From Paraescarpia echinospica (Eukaryota > Annelida > Polychaeta > Sabellida > Siboglinidae): DNA of 64,000 nucleotides. Location: the NCBI GenBank assembly GCA_020002185.1, contig CM034531.1, positions 84,380,183 through 84,444,182 of the forward strand. Direction: 5' to 3'. Positions 1 to 10,460 of the stretch are shown here, in pieces (position 1 is the stretch's first letter; every line of letters starts with the position of its first letter). Made by a program: the position numbers and the translations under genes. The notes under the pieces were generated by a model that ran no database searches, was not told the origin of the DNA, and worked only from the letters and a program-made list of their open reading frames with translations.

Positions 1-600
1 AACGTTTAGTTTCGTGCTTTTAACGTTTCGTTTATTGTTTTTGAAATGTCATTGTCTACACTATAACGCGCATGCGCACTTTACTCATATCCTTATCTTT
101 TTTCAATTATCGTCGCGCATACTTCATCCAACCCAGGCATTTTGTTTTCGGAAAAAAGTTAGCGTTCACGTCAGTGCATACATCGTCAAATGTGACTTTT
201 ACCGCAAATTTCCCTAATATCTATACATCTCGTGTGTCCTGATCCCCCAGCGATCTTATACAACGTTTTATTTCGCGCTTTTAACGTTTCATTTATCGTT
301 TGTAAAAATCCATTGTTCTCCGTTCACATTCCAACTCGTTAAGTCACGCGCAACAGATGTCACACATGTGCGCTTAACGCATTCCGTTTACTCTCCGCGG
401 AATTTGTTTTAGGAAAAAAAGCTAACGTTCACGTCAGTGCATTCATCGTCAAATGTGACTTTTACCGCAAATTTCTCTAATATACAAGCATCTCGTGTTT
501 CCTGACCCTCCAGTGATCGTATATAACGTTTAATTTCGTACTTTTAACGTTTCGTTTAACGTTTGTAAAAATCCCTTTGTTCTCCGTTCACATGTCAATC
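1..600. repeat. ~262-bp tandem repeat, about 2.3 units, running off the window edge
   Basis: The phrase aacgttt..tttcg..cttttaacg recurs at 1, 262 and 525, giving periods of 261 and 263 bp. Units share further blocks such as cgttcacgtcagtgcat and aaatgtgacttttaccgc. Similarity fades after about 600, just before the candidate gene at 709. The array may continue upstream of the window. Tandem monomers directly upstream of a reading frame recall promoter monomers of some retroelements, but that is inference. Confidence 0.85.
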
Positions 601-708
601 AAAATCAGTCGTAGTGTCATGCGCCGCCGCTGATTTCACGACGCGCACATTTCATACACGCTTTTACAACCACGCAAACACGTCGTCTCCACCCATCGCT
701 CTCACAAC

Positions 709-1573
709 ATGGCCACAACGAAACCACGGTAAGACATTTTATTTAAATGCTCGTTGTTGTATTTAAACAGTGCTTACTATAACATGCATGCATTTTTTAA
801 ATGCATGTTTTTATTATTTAAATGTTTTACTAGTATGCACGTTTTTATTGTTGTAATGCATGTTTTCACTAGTTTTGCATGCATGCATTTTATTTACTTC
901 AAATATTTTATTTTTTTATTTATTTTTCACTAGTTTTACCGTTTAAACATGCATGCATGCATTTTATTTAAATGCACGTTTTTATTGTTAAACACATGTA
1001 TTTTTAACATGCATACATTTTATTTAAATGCACGTTTTTATTGTTGTTTTATCGTTTAAATGCATGTTGTATTATTTAATGCATGCATTTTATTTAAACA
1101 ATGTATTTTACCAATAATTTCAATTTACTATCTCACTCATTTTATTCATCCTTTGTCTATTTCATAGACCGATCCAACTGCCTACAAGGGACGGATATAC
1201 CCCGCGTAGGGCGATTGTCCTGCCCGACGCGTCGACGACAAAGTCGACACCAACATGCAAGGTCACGCCGTCCGTCCGTGCGCCAGCTTCACCAGCGTCG
1301 GCGTCCAATGTCACAGCAGCAGCAGCTTACTACAGTGACGATGAAATTGTTCCCGATCTAGCGCGTGTGTTTCTCATGAAGCTACCTAACGGTTTATGGA
1401 GAACACTAACGCCTCCAGAAATCTATCGGCGGGAAGGCTTCGGTCTTCCGCCGGCCTCCTCGCCGGCGACCGACAGGCGCCAACAACTCTATCGGCGGGA
1501 AGGCTTCGGTCTTCCGCCGGCCGCGACCGACAGGCGCCGACCCGTCGCTCGCAGGCGAATGCTGCTATATTAA
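709..1573 (+). CDS. Candidate two-exon gene, unknown protein (141 aa)
   Basis: Proposed exons are 709-728 and 1168-1573. The ATG at 709 has a good context (A at -3, G at +4). Exon 1 ends at a consensus donor (gtaaga) at 729. Exon 2 follows a pyrimidine-rich acceptor ending ttcatag at 1167, and joining the exons keeps one open frame to TAA at 1571-1573. Exon 2 is strikingly GC-rich inside AT-rich DNA. The predicted protein begins MATTKPRPIQ, has a Pro/Ser/Thr/Ala-rich half, then an acidic YYSDDE patch near residue 65, then LARVFLMKLPNGLWRT. It ends in two near-identical Arg-rich repeats (YRREGFGLPPA) and an Arg-rich tail. I recognise no family. It could be a host gene, a retroelement gag-like ORF, or part of a longer gene whose later exons I misread. 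Splice-site quality is the main support. Confidence 0.45.
729..1167 (+). repeat. AT-rich intron with degenerate short repeats
   Basis: This is the proposed intron. From about 750 to 1110 it is filled with variants of tttatttaaatgca and gtttttattgtt interspersed with atgcatgcat palindromes, so it is a degenerate minisatellite. No coding potential is seen. Confidence 0.6.
1423..1522 (+). repeat. GC-rich 34-bp direct repeat inside exon 2, each copy self-complementary
   Basis: Two identical 34-bp units lie at 1423-1456 and 1489-1522 (period 66), both followed by gcgaccgacaggcgcc. Within each, cggcgggaag can pair with cttccgccg, so the RNA could form two tandem hairpins. The units encode the repeated YRREGFGLPPA block. 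Confidence 0.8.
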
Positions 1574-1686
1574 TAAATATTCCAGTCACTACTCACGTTT
1601 TCACGCGTCAATTTTCAATGCATAAACACCCTACTGAATGTTAGTGTATTTATGCATTTGATAATCCCACGACTAGACGTATTTAA

Positions 1687-1863
1687 ACGCATTGCTTTCG
1701 TTTTAATCCGTCCACCAGAACAACGCCGTTAGCCAGCTATGCTATCATCCAGGGGTCAAAGACCAGTAGGGCAGCAGCCCTTATCGCTGCAGCAGTCGTC
1801 GTCGCTCCTCTTGCTGTCAACATCACATACGGGGACATCTCAACGTTTATGCAATGGTTTTAA
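1687..1863 (+). other. Small ORF/possible exon with one hydrophobic segment
   Basis: An open frame of 58 codons follows a stop at 1684. It has no ATG near its start, so if real it would be an exon. It contains a hydrophobic run (AAALIAAAVVVAPLAV) resembling a single membrane helix, then NITYGDISTFMQWF and a stop. It lies 114 bp after the candidate gene and may belong to it or to the same unit. No family is recognised. Confidence 0.2.
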
Positions 1864-2188
1864 TACACAATGGTTAGCGTATTGCTTACGTCAGCACAAC
1901 TCCTACCCCAGCGTATTGCTTACGTCAGCACAACTCCTACCCCAGTTATAGGTGGTCCGTTTATACAATGATTTTAATACACAATGGTTAGCGTATTGCT
2001 TACGTCAGCACAACTCCTACCCCAGCGTATTGCTTACGTCAGCACAACTCCTACCCCAGTTATAGGTGGTCCACTTCACTTTAGCGTGGTTATAAAGTAC
2101 GAAACTAAACTTATATACTTTAGCATGGTTATAAAGTGCGAAACTAAACTTATATACTTTATTATTAAACGCATTATTGCTTACGTCA
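1857..2188. repeat. Minisatellite carrying five CRE-like octamers
   Basis: The core gcgtattgcttacgtcag is repeated. TTACGTCA occurs at 1886, 1920, 2000, 2034 and 2181. The first four form two blocks 114 bp apart, each with two units 34 bp apart. A second short tandem repeat (period 39, units 2080-2118 and 2119-2157) sits between the fourth and fifth octamers. TTACGTCA differs by one base from the palindromic CREB/ATF site. Confidence 0.75.
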
Positions 2189-2189
2189 G

Positions 2190-2936
2190 CGCGCTCTAGG
2201 TACGGCGTTGATCGCTAGGACTAAAATACTCTCCGCACTCACCGCTAGGTGGCATCTCTCTAGTGTACTGTCAATCATCCAATTAGTATCAAATTACATC
2301 GCTCATCAATCACGTTTTTTATAAGTAGGTTTCCCAAACTCATTAGTGTCAACCACAAAGCCTTTGATCTTTTTTTATGCATAGGATTAGTCTCGCATTA
2401 TTGCTGACTCAGCGATGTGCAAAAACTCATTAGGGGTCATTAAATTCTTTTTTATAAGTAGGCTTTTGAGATCGTACAGCGCTTACTATCTACTCCCGTT
2501 GGATGGCGTACGTTATTGTGACGTCACGCCGACGTAGAGATATATCGGTTTCGCGCATCAGTGTCGCCGCGGTTTAAAAGTGGATGGGGCTTATAACATG
2601 AAATCAAGAAATGGCGAAGCGCGCATGCATGAACCTATGCAAATGAGGAAAACAGCGCCGCAATCGGAATATTAGTGAACTGATTACCCGCCGCCAACAT
2701 CGTTCGGAACCGTACAGAACACCGAAAACGGCATGATTGTAGATCCATTTATCGGTATTCTTTGAACGGTTACCGGAAAGTCTAGATGACGCTAGAATAA
2801 CAAAAAGTGCATCCTTTCAAATGATACTAAGATTGTCGGGACAGAACGAGCCGTGAGGGTGCTAGCGACCGATGAAATTTAATGTTTTAGACGTGTTCTG
2901 AGTTGTTCATTTTTCGCTCGCTTATGTATTTCTGCC
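2190..2936. promoter_or_regulatory. Gene-free stretch with a CpG-rich patch (possible promoter or enhancer)
   Basis: No ORF is supported. From about 2490 to 2830 the DNA is richer in CG than its surroundings. It contains a perfect CRE palindrome TGACGTCA at 2519-2526 and an octamer ATGCAAAT at 2637-2644. Motif matches this short occur by chance, so a regulatory role is only a suggestion. Confidence 0.2.
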
Positions 2937-4619
2937 AATATGCATATTATAAGTATTCAATACATGCCTATTACGGTCTTATTGAAGATTCCGTTGACTT
3001 TATTCTATTTAAAGGTTGATTTTGAAACAAAAATAAAGTTAAATTAATTATGCTGCTACAAAACAACTGTTGGGCATGCAATTACAAATCCCCTCTTTCA
3101 AGAATGCTTATCGAACATTACACATATTAAAGTCTGTAACTTATTGTTTTCTATTATTTCACGAAAGTGCCCAGAATTTGAATTTCGTTAATTTTGTGGG
3201 AGGGTTCGCAAACCACATGTGCACATTTTGAGAAACATAAAAAATAACTGTTTTGTTGCTTGGTCTGAACAGTCTAGATGTAAAATGGTTATTAAACTTT
3301 TTTTAAAGACGTATGAACGCCGAGAACAGATTGCAAACAAACGCCACATCTGCCACTGATTGACAGCTAGTCAGCGCACTTTGCACAATAACATTTTTAG
3401 TAACCATTTTTTCGATCAACTGTCTGCATCTAGGCCAGTCGGCAAAATCTACATTTTATATAAATCGACTAATACAAAGCCTTAGGTATTTATTTTCGTA
3501 ATTGCACAAAAACGTGGTATGTCAGCATTGCAACATAGCCAAAGTAGACATAAATGCAACCAACGACTCAACTACGTTTACCAAATAATTAAATAATTAA
3601 TTAATCAGTTTACGTTAATATACACAGTAGGCCCATATAACTATCTACGTGGGCATAATAAACATTAAATAGACATGTGTTGCACTATGGCATTTAGGCG
3701 TGATTAGTCATACATAAGCCTAGGCTAAGCATGTGGAGTCCAATAAACAAATGTGTATTGCACTGTTAATGCGCCTCACTGCATAGCTGCAGATGAAAAC
3801 AAGCAAATCGTAGCTCTTTTTAAAAGTCGTCAAACATGCATACATGTAATTTATAACTCAACTTTGTTTACACGCATGTGTTCCTAAAATGTGTAGCTAT
3901 TACTCTCTATAGTTACATTTGAATTACCGTAACTATTGATGTACGAAATAAGTCGGCGTTTGTACTTACGCGAAATATCCATCTTTGGCGTACATACGCA
4001 TAGTCGAACTGCAGATGCCGCGTAAACCTGATTGGATCGCAAAAGCTGTGACGTAGAACTCAATTAACTTTGTGGTTGGCGAACAATATTACGTCAGGTT
4101 TGTGCTTATTGCGTTAGTTAATGGTGTCTAAAGTGATTCAAGCGTACGAATCAAGAATTGCAGGTCTTCGTGCATCGGCACCAGGTGGAAGTGTGGTAAA
4201 CATACAAAGGCACGATCAAACACATCCGTGCAATTCGACGTCGTACTTACCATTGGTTGTCATGCGGAAACAATGCACGTCACATGATGAGAATCCCGCA
4301 TTCTCTTTGTCGGGACCAGTTGAATGGTTAACATGTTAAATTTAGGCAATATCATAACAATTAAGAGGATAGCCAAATATACAAATCAGGCATGGTACAC
4401 ATTTATTTCTGCTAGACGACCTATTTCGATGAGTGAGGACATTATTTTATTCATTTCATTAATTAAATATAATACCATAACGGATATCCGTCGTAATGAC
4501 GTCATCACAATTTGTGTAAGCAGAAATACGTTTTACATCGATGTGCAGCTGCGACGTCATCACATTTACACAAGCACCAGTTCCCTTCTACATCAATTCA
4601 TGTCACACATTGCCTAAGG

Positions 4620-4830
4620 CATGCATACATCAATACATACATAAGTACCCACATACATACATAAATACATACATACATACATACATACGTGCGTGGGTAC
4701 GTGCGTGAGTGTGAGGGTGTGTGTGCGTCTGTGTGTGTGTGTGCGAACAGACACGCACACGCACACGCACACGCACACGCACACGCACGCACTCATGCAC
4801 GCACACACGCGCACACAACTTATAATACTA
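4620..4830. repeat. (CATA)n / (CA)n / (CG-CA)n microsatellite tract
   Basis: Consecutive catacata, gtgtgtgt and cacgcacg runs. Homologous tracts lie at 22330-22550 and 39960-40480. The Thr/His- and Val/Cys-rich frames across it are repeat artefacts. Confidence 0.95.
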
Positions 4831-4936
4831 ATCCAGCAGCACAGCTCCCAGGGCAACAGCGTAGTCTCTCTTCCAGTTGACACGGAATTGTTCGGGATCG
4901 GCAGGTAAATCCACGACGCATTTCGGCGATCAAATA

Positions 4937-5075
4937 TCACAATTCAAGTACTAGCGATTCGGAGTCGTACGGCGGGAGATGCGAGGACATCGCCAGGAGC
5001 GTTCGGCGCATGAGCCGGTCCTCGTTCATTCTGCTGACATGGCCTTGCCACCTCCGCCTTCGCGTACATGATAAC
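4937..5075 (-). pseudogene. LINE reverse-transcriptase C-terminal remnant
   Basis: The minus strand encodes RRRRWQGHVSRMNEDRLMRR, matching the RW.GHV.RM..DR signature near the C-terminus of RTE/BovB-like LINE polyproteins. Only about 45 codons remain. The same remnant is in copy 2 near 22680-22800. Confidence 0.5.
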
Positions 5076-5794
5076 TTTCGATTATTCGTACGGGCTTCCG
5101 TTATTCGACAAAGCCAATGAAGCAGCGTCATTGAAATCTTCATCATTTGATGGCAGACGAACAAGCAATTTGTGTAGATTAAACAAACGAAAAAATCCAA
5201 TACATAATTCGCATATCTGTCACATTTGCATATTTGTTATATATATTCAATGGCATAATCATGTGGGCATCTCGGTGCAGATAGTTAGCGAGTTTAAAAT
5301 GCGATGATCCAGGAACTCGGCAAAACAATCGATTGTTGTGTATCAATGGTATATCAACGACAGTTCGGCAAAATATAGTCAGGAGAGATTGTTTGAAGTC
5401 ATAGGCTATACATTATTACGTACAGTTGCACAGTACAGAATTAGCTCGGTTTCTAGTTACAGTAGCAGAGAAGACATTATTGCTAACATTTTCTGCGTAT
5501 GACACATGAAGGTAGTAGCTCAGACTCGCATAGCTATGAACAGTCGCAGATCGTTGAACGGAAAAAAAACGCCCACAAGCGGATAACATAACGATACAAT
5601 TGTTCCTGTCAATAAATCATTAGTCTTTGGTATTTTTATAGTGATTATTTTGGTATGTGACGTGGAAGAACAATTGGTGGCATTTGCGAGGGGATGCGTC
5701 GTTTGGCTAACGGTCGCAATAATGTTATTAATCCCATGTGGACATGTATGGGTTAAACCCCCAAGATTGCAACAAACAACATGCGCGACAACAT

Positions 5795-5826
5795 GGGGAA
5801 ACAGCAGCGGCGGCGGCGGCGGCGGA

Positions 5827-5858
<32 letters not shown>

Positions 5859-6000
5859 CTGCAGCAGAAGCAGCAGCAGCAGCACCACCAACACCAGCAG
5901 CAGCAGCCGCAACACTAGCAGCTGTAACTACAACAACAGCAGAGGCGGCGGCAACAACAACAATAACAACAACAGCAACAGACACAACAAAAAGAACAAT
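5795..6000. repeat. Trinucleotide (GGC/GCA/CAA)n tract
   Basis: Imperfect ggc, agc and aac triplets. Homologous tracts are at about 23940-24060 (copy 2) and 47400-47515 (copy 3). Poly-Ser, poly-Ala and poly-Asn frames here look non-coding because the copies differ by large triplet-length changes and frame usage. Confidence 0.9.
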
Positions 6001-6099
6001 CTTTATTATCTAATACCATGCAAAGGTATAAGAGACATCACAACTGTACCTGCCGTTGCAGTTGTAAACCATAAGGTACTTAGATAATCACGTTTTCCC

Positions 6100-6440
6100 T
6101 CCTTACCTCACTCACCCTTCATCCCTCAACCACTCCCTTCTTCTCTCCCTCCCTCCCTCCCCCTCCCTCCCTCCCTCCCTCCCTCACTCCCTCCCTCTCT
6201 CTCTCCCTCTCTCCCTCCCTCCCTCCCTCCCTTCGTTCCTCCCTCCCTACCTCCCTCTCTCCCTCCCCTCCCTCCCACCCTCCCTCCCTCCGTCCCTCCC
6301 TCCTTCCCTCTCTCTCTGTCTACCTCCCTCCCTCACTATCTACCTCCCTCCATCACTCTCTTCCTCCCTCCGTTCCGCTCCTCCTTCCGCCCCTCCTTCC
6401 GCCCCTCCTTCCCTCCCATTCTCTCTCCCTCCCTCCTTGA
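6100..6440. repeat. Pyrimidine tract (CCCT/CTCC)n; G-rich on the channel-gene strand
   Basis: About 340 bp of almost pure C and T on the plus strand. On the minus strand, which is the sense strand of the neighbouring channel gene, it reads as GGGA repeats, so it can form G-quadruplex or triplex structures. It starts about 125 bp past the stop codon of that gene. Equivalents are at about 24190-24420 and 47610-47880. Confidence 0.9.
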
Positions 6441-6564
6441 CTCGTTGCCTCCCGTCCTCCGTCATTGCTTGACCATTACTAATACCACAACACAAGGCCA
6501 AGCGTCTTCTCATGTGAATAGTGTAGTACTCTAGGCGTACAAGAACAAACACATATATTACACT

Positions 6565-8376
6565 TCACATTTGGTTAACAAAATTCGTAGCACTTATAGC
6601 CGTGTCCTTGCACGGGGGCAAAACCCGCACTAGGTAGATGCGGCCGTCGTCGCAATCGAAATGACGCCGCTGCATGGCGCGGTAGCAGGGCGCCAGCAAG
6701 CGATCAATGCGAGACTCAATGGTTAGTGCGACGGAGAGTCGCTGAAGGCGCTCAATGATCGGTCGGTGCAGTGCCACCTCGGACAAGGCGCTCGACATGA
6801 TGGCGATGAGGAAGTTGATGAGCAAGATGGCCACCATGAATATATATACGAAGTGCTGCACGTAGATCCAGTCCGGGTAACGTAGTCCCAGTTCTGCCGG
6901 GTTGACGAGGTTGAGCATGATGGCGAACGTTGAGTAGGTGGCGCGCTGTATCGTGACGAACTCCTCACCGCACGTTTCTCGCTCACTCGTGTTAACAGTG
7001 ACGAAGAAAGCGTGACAGGAGGCGAACAAGAAGATGGAGTAGACGACGCCGAAGTTGAACATCTGTCGCATCATCCGCTGGATGGCGACGACGAAGTATC
7101 CGATAGACGGCGCCAACTGTACAAAGTACAATATTGACCAGATGGACAGCGGAATGCAGGCGACCCGCACTCCTGTAGAGAACGAGTAGCTTGTCTCGTC
7201 AATGACCTTCTGTACGGAGGCGACGGCCAACAAAACCGCCAACATTTGCTGACTGCGAAGGTAATACAAGGAACATGCGACCTCTTTCTTCTTCTTGCCG
7301 TCAACCGTCTTGCCCATCGGCCCTGCACGGCGCGACATCCACCTGGGAGATTTCACATACCCGATGAAATCCCAGAGTAATATCAGCATACTGTGGACGA
7401 CGATGTAATAGGCGAGGATTCGTCGTTGCATCTTCGACAGGCTGAACGGACTTACAAACTCACACAGCCGGTATTCAGGCGGAGTGGACAGGTCGGTGGT
7501 GTTTGTGGCGTTGGACGCCTGCCCGACGGCAGACATAGGGCTGAAGATGCTGAGATCGAGGGCGTAGTATGCAAGTAAGTGCGTCAGCCGCAGAAGCGCC
7601 CACAGGAATATCACAGGCCGATTGACGGAAACCTTCATTGAGATCCACTCCCCAAACGGCTCGTTGAAGAACACTTGTCTGACGTGCGAGTGCGATAACT
7701 TCCGCTCGTCCAACGTCACCAGGAAGCGCACTGGCGACAACTGGCGGCGGTTGTCGGCATCGAAGCTCTCGTATTCGGTGACGTCATACCACTGGTAGAT
7801 GCTGAGACCGCGCACTAGCTGTCGGACGAGGTACACGCCTTCCGTTTCCATGATGGCTTGCACGAAGTGTAGAGTGCCATGCTGCGAGGCGGCTTCCAGC
7901 GGCCGCAGTCCGTTGTTGCTTTCCGTCAGAAGGAGATGTCTCCTGGTCTGTAGATCCGTTAGCCGCATGATCTCTCGATACGATGTCACGAAGCGCTCCT
8001 CGAACGATTCGTCGTAGAACGCCACGAATATCAACTGATGAACAAGGTTGTGACCGGAAGCGTCCTGTGCTGTCACGTGCACGCCGTGGTCAATGAGAAC
8101 GCGCAGCACACGGAGAGAACCGGAAAGTGCGCACAGTGCTAGCGGCTTGTTGGGACGCCCCCCGACGGCGTATTTATTGTAACGAAGTAATTCATCGTCC
8201 TGGTAGTGGAAGGAGCCGTTCAGCAGAAGCCGACGTTGAGTTTTATCGGCAGCCGTGAGGACGTTTTCTACTTGGTCAGCGTTGTCGCTCATGATCGCCG
8301 TCAACCAGTGTTGGTAGACGTCGACGGGCAGCAGGTTATTCTCCGTAGTCACTTCCGGTTCTTGCGATACAGACAT
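6565..8376 (-). CDS. TRP-like ankyrin-repeat ion channel, copy 1 (603 aa, single exon)
   Basis: A probable non-selective cation channel of the plasma membrane. The N-terminal cytosolic part holds about three ankyrin-type repeats (roughly residues 76-105, 105-147, 154-184; cores LALCALSGSLRVLRVLIDHG and GLRPLEAASQHGTLHFV). Six membrane segments follow: S1 253-274, S2 320-343, S3 372-392, S4 402-430, S5 439-462, S6 505-532. A re-entrant pore region lies at 475-497 (FAIMLNLVNPAELG), and S6 ends in the TRP-like ILLINFLIAIMSSALSEV. The S1-S2 loop has two N-glycosylation sequons (NAT, NTT). At about 600 aa it is shorter than most TRP channels, with few ankyrin repeats and a short C-tail. The start is the ATG at 8376, which matches copy 2; a GTG three codons earlier is ignored. 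The ORF is intact and GC-richer than its flanks. TRP subfamily is not assigned. Confidence 0.88.
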   Translation of the reverse strand: MSVSQEPEVTTENNLLPVDVYQHWLTAIMSDNADQVENVLTAADKTQRRLLLNGSFHYQDDELLRYNKYAVGGRPNKPLALCALSGSLRVLRVLIDHGVHVTAQDASGHNLVHQLIFVAFYDESFEERFVTSYREIMRLTDLQTRRHLLLTESNNGLRPLEAASQHGTLHFVQAIMETEGVYLVRQLVRGLSIYQWYDVTEYESFDADNRRQLSPVRFLVTLDERKLSHSHVRQVFFNEPFGEWISMKVSVNRPVIFLWALLRLTHLLAYYALDLSIFSPMSAVGQASNATNTTDLSTPPEYRLCEFVSPFSLSKMQRRILAYYIVVHSMLILLWDFIGYVKSPRWMSRRAGPMGKTVDGKKKKEVACSLYYLRSQQMLAVLLAVASVQKVIDETSYSFSTGVRVACIPLSIWSILYFVQLAPSIGYFVVAIQRMMRQMFNFGVVYSIFLFASCHAFFVTVNTSERETCGEEFVTIQRATYSTFAIMLNLVNPAELGLRYPDWIYVQHFVYIFMVAILLINFLIAIMSSALSEVALHRPIIERLQRLSVALTIESRIDRLLAPCYRAMQRRHFDCDDGRIYLVRVLPPCKDTAISATNFVNQM

Positions 8377-10460
8377 TACTGACACGACTGGTAGTATATA
8401 TTACCTCTGGTGGAATGTATTGCGGCAAGAACTCGCGCTTGTGAATCAGAGCCAAAGAGCAGGTGCTTCTTCACTTGTAAATTACACTTTTTTATGGTAC
8501 TGACATCAGCATTTCATCCGTCTTCGCACCGGGCGGCAGGTGATTAGATTTCTGTAGAGCATGGATGGACGATTGCCTGCCAGCTGAAAGAAAGTGATGT
8601 AAAATAATTACTATAATTTAACGACAAGAAGTGCAACGCCACTGATATTACTAATGTGTTTTGCGGCGTAAGTTAAGTTGTTCTATGTTTCCTCTTTCCA
8701 AAAAATGTGTATAACGTAGAAAGAAAGGCAGATCTTTGCTTTTTTGTACCACATGTTTAAATAACTTGTTATGAATGACTGAATTAATTAATTAATTAAA
8801 TATACACATTGCTGAGTATAATTTTTTTAATTATGTGTAACTTTTAATTGTGGCTACATAATGGAAATAGTCTTATTTTCTTAACTGTTTTAATTTTTTT
8901 GTAATGAGTACACATTGCTTTACGGTTCCACAAAGTGCTATCTCCACATTTTGACAAAAATGATCGCACATTTATCTTTGATTTACCTTGATACTACCGA
9001 CGAAGCCTTTTGTGAAGAGCCAATAGAAATATTCCGCGAATCCGACGTCATCGTAGAATTAGTCTTTCTTTCCCTGTATTCACCTTTCAATGTTGTTGAT
9101 GAATGACCGGCATTTATCCATGCTCCACCATCAATAACGCACATCCACTGCAACACATATAGTGTCCGAGTGAAACTGGAAAACACGTCCACGTTTCAAT
9201 GTATACAACATGCTGAAATCATTAAAACCCATTACCTACATAAATATTTTATACGTTGCTTTAAATACCGATACGTACTTTACACACGTCGACGAGCGGA
9301 GACCACAGCGCGTGTCTGTTTACACGCTGGTGACAGTCCTAGACAATGGATGTCTGCACTTCATATTTCTGAAATAATTACTTATCGTTGTTGCTGCTTA
9401 TGTATAATTTAGCTTTGTGATTAATTATTATCAACAATTGATGCATTTAATCAATAGCGTGTTTACGTAGGAAGTACGTTTGGTCTATGCACGTCTGTGT
9501 GTAAATATTCATATGCCCACATGCATTCGCCCGTTCTAGACGATATACGTATGTCGTACGTATAGGTCATCGTGCCCTTTGCAAAAGTAATATGGGTTTA
9601 GTGGAATTTTCACATTTATATAGCTACGTACGTGTAAGGAAAGGTCACACGGTTTGCTGACATGTTGTTTGAAGACACCAACTGTTACGGCAATTTTACA
9701 GTATGTGTCGAGAGGGAAATGTTTGTTTTACGATGGTGACATTGTCAAGTTTACCATGGCATTTCTAATGCACCATCGCGATCTTACATCCACGGATTAT
9801 TAGCACCATTGGTGTATTAGACCACCATTCTGTTATATTTACCTCCTAGGTAGATCCTTACCTACGGCTTTTTGTTTGGGTAGTTATCGCATTATTTCTC
9901 GCTAATCTCACACCTAGTTTCGTTTTCTACGACATTCCGCGTTTACTTCTCCAGATCATACACTGCAACGCCATCATTTTTTTTACAAGTTATGAATGAC
10001 GTTATTTAAAACGAATAATCATTAACGACGGTTTTCCACCAAACTCTGCATGGAATATATGTTTTTGGTCGTTGCCGTAATAATAGAATTAACTATAGCT
10101 TACCCCCACGCTTGCAGTAACATACCAAGGACATCAGTTGTTACTACTAGAGTATTTTTATTTTAAATCTTCTCCCAGTGGCGCCATACAAAGAGGTGAG
10201 TGCACCTCAGAGCCTCAGACGAGATGCACCTAGAATAATCGAAAGTTAGCTTTATTATTCTATTTATTCTGCCAATTGTTCGAAATGCTAGTCTGGTATA
10301 GTGAGTATGATACCACGGCGCCCTTATCTGATGAACAAATAACTTCTTAGTGATGTTATGTAAATCCTTCGTATTTCTCTGAGTTGCTGCAGCAGCTGCA
10401 AATATGAACAGATAACTAAAATAGAACAGTTTATTGCTGAACATTCTTCAGGATAGTTCA
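8377..10460. other. Gene-free flank of the channel gene within duplication copy 1
   Basis: AT-rich DNA with no supported gene. It includes the presumed 5' region of the minus-strand channel gene and a taattaattaatt run near 8785. From about 9660 onward it becomes almost identical to copy 2, whereas 8400-9300 is clearly more diverged. Confidence 0.6.

Noticed and set aside
1876..2070. CRISPR-like direct repeats
   Set aside because: Units are contiguous minisatellite copies without unique spacers, in a eukaryotic genome.
2241..2255. CTCF-like motif accgctaggtggcat
   Set aside because: A single short match with no supporting context; similar strings recur by chance and in repeats.
4121..4339. 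72-aa ORF conserved in copies 1 and 2 (also 21832-22051)
   Set aside because: Most base differences between the copies change amino acids, and the partial fourth copy at 39800 is broken, so there is no sign of coding constraint.
5641..6087. Poly-Ser/Ala/Asn ORFs in the triplet tract
   Set aside because: Produced by microsatellite sequence in all frames; large differences between copies.
6723..7328. Alternative minus-strand and antisense ORFs inside the channel gene
   Set aside because: Out-of-frame shadows of a GC-rich coding region.
8377..8385. Upstream GTG start adding three residues to channel copy 1
   Set aside because: Copy 2 has no in-frame GTG or ATG at this position, and the ATG at 8376 aligns exactly with the copy 2 start.
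8390..8403. TATA-like tatata just upstream of the channel ATG
   Set aside because: It lies only about 15-25 bases before the start codon, too close for a core promoter; it may be AT-rich 5' UTR or intron.
10163..10444. 93-aa minus-strand ORF conserved at 28155-28436
   Set aside because: It lies in a tract about 99 % identical between copies, so conservation carries no information; no domain recognised.
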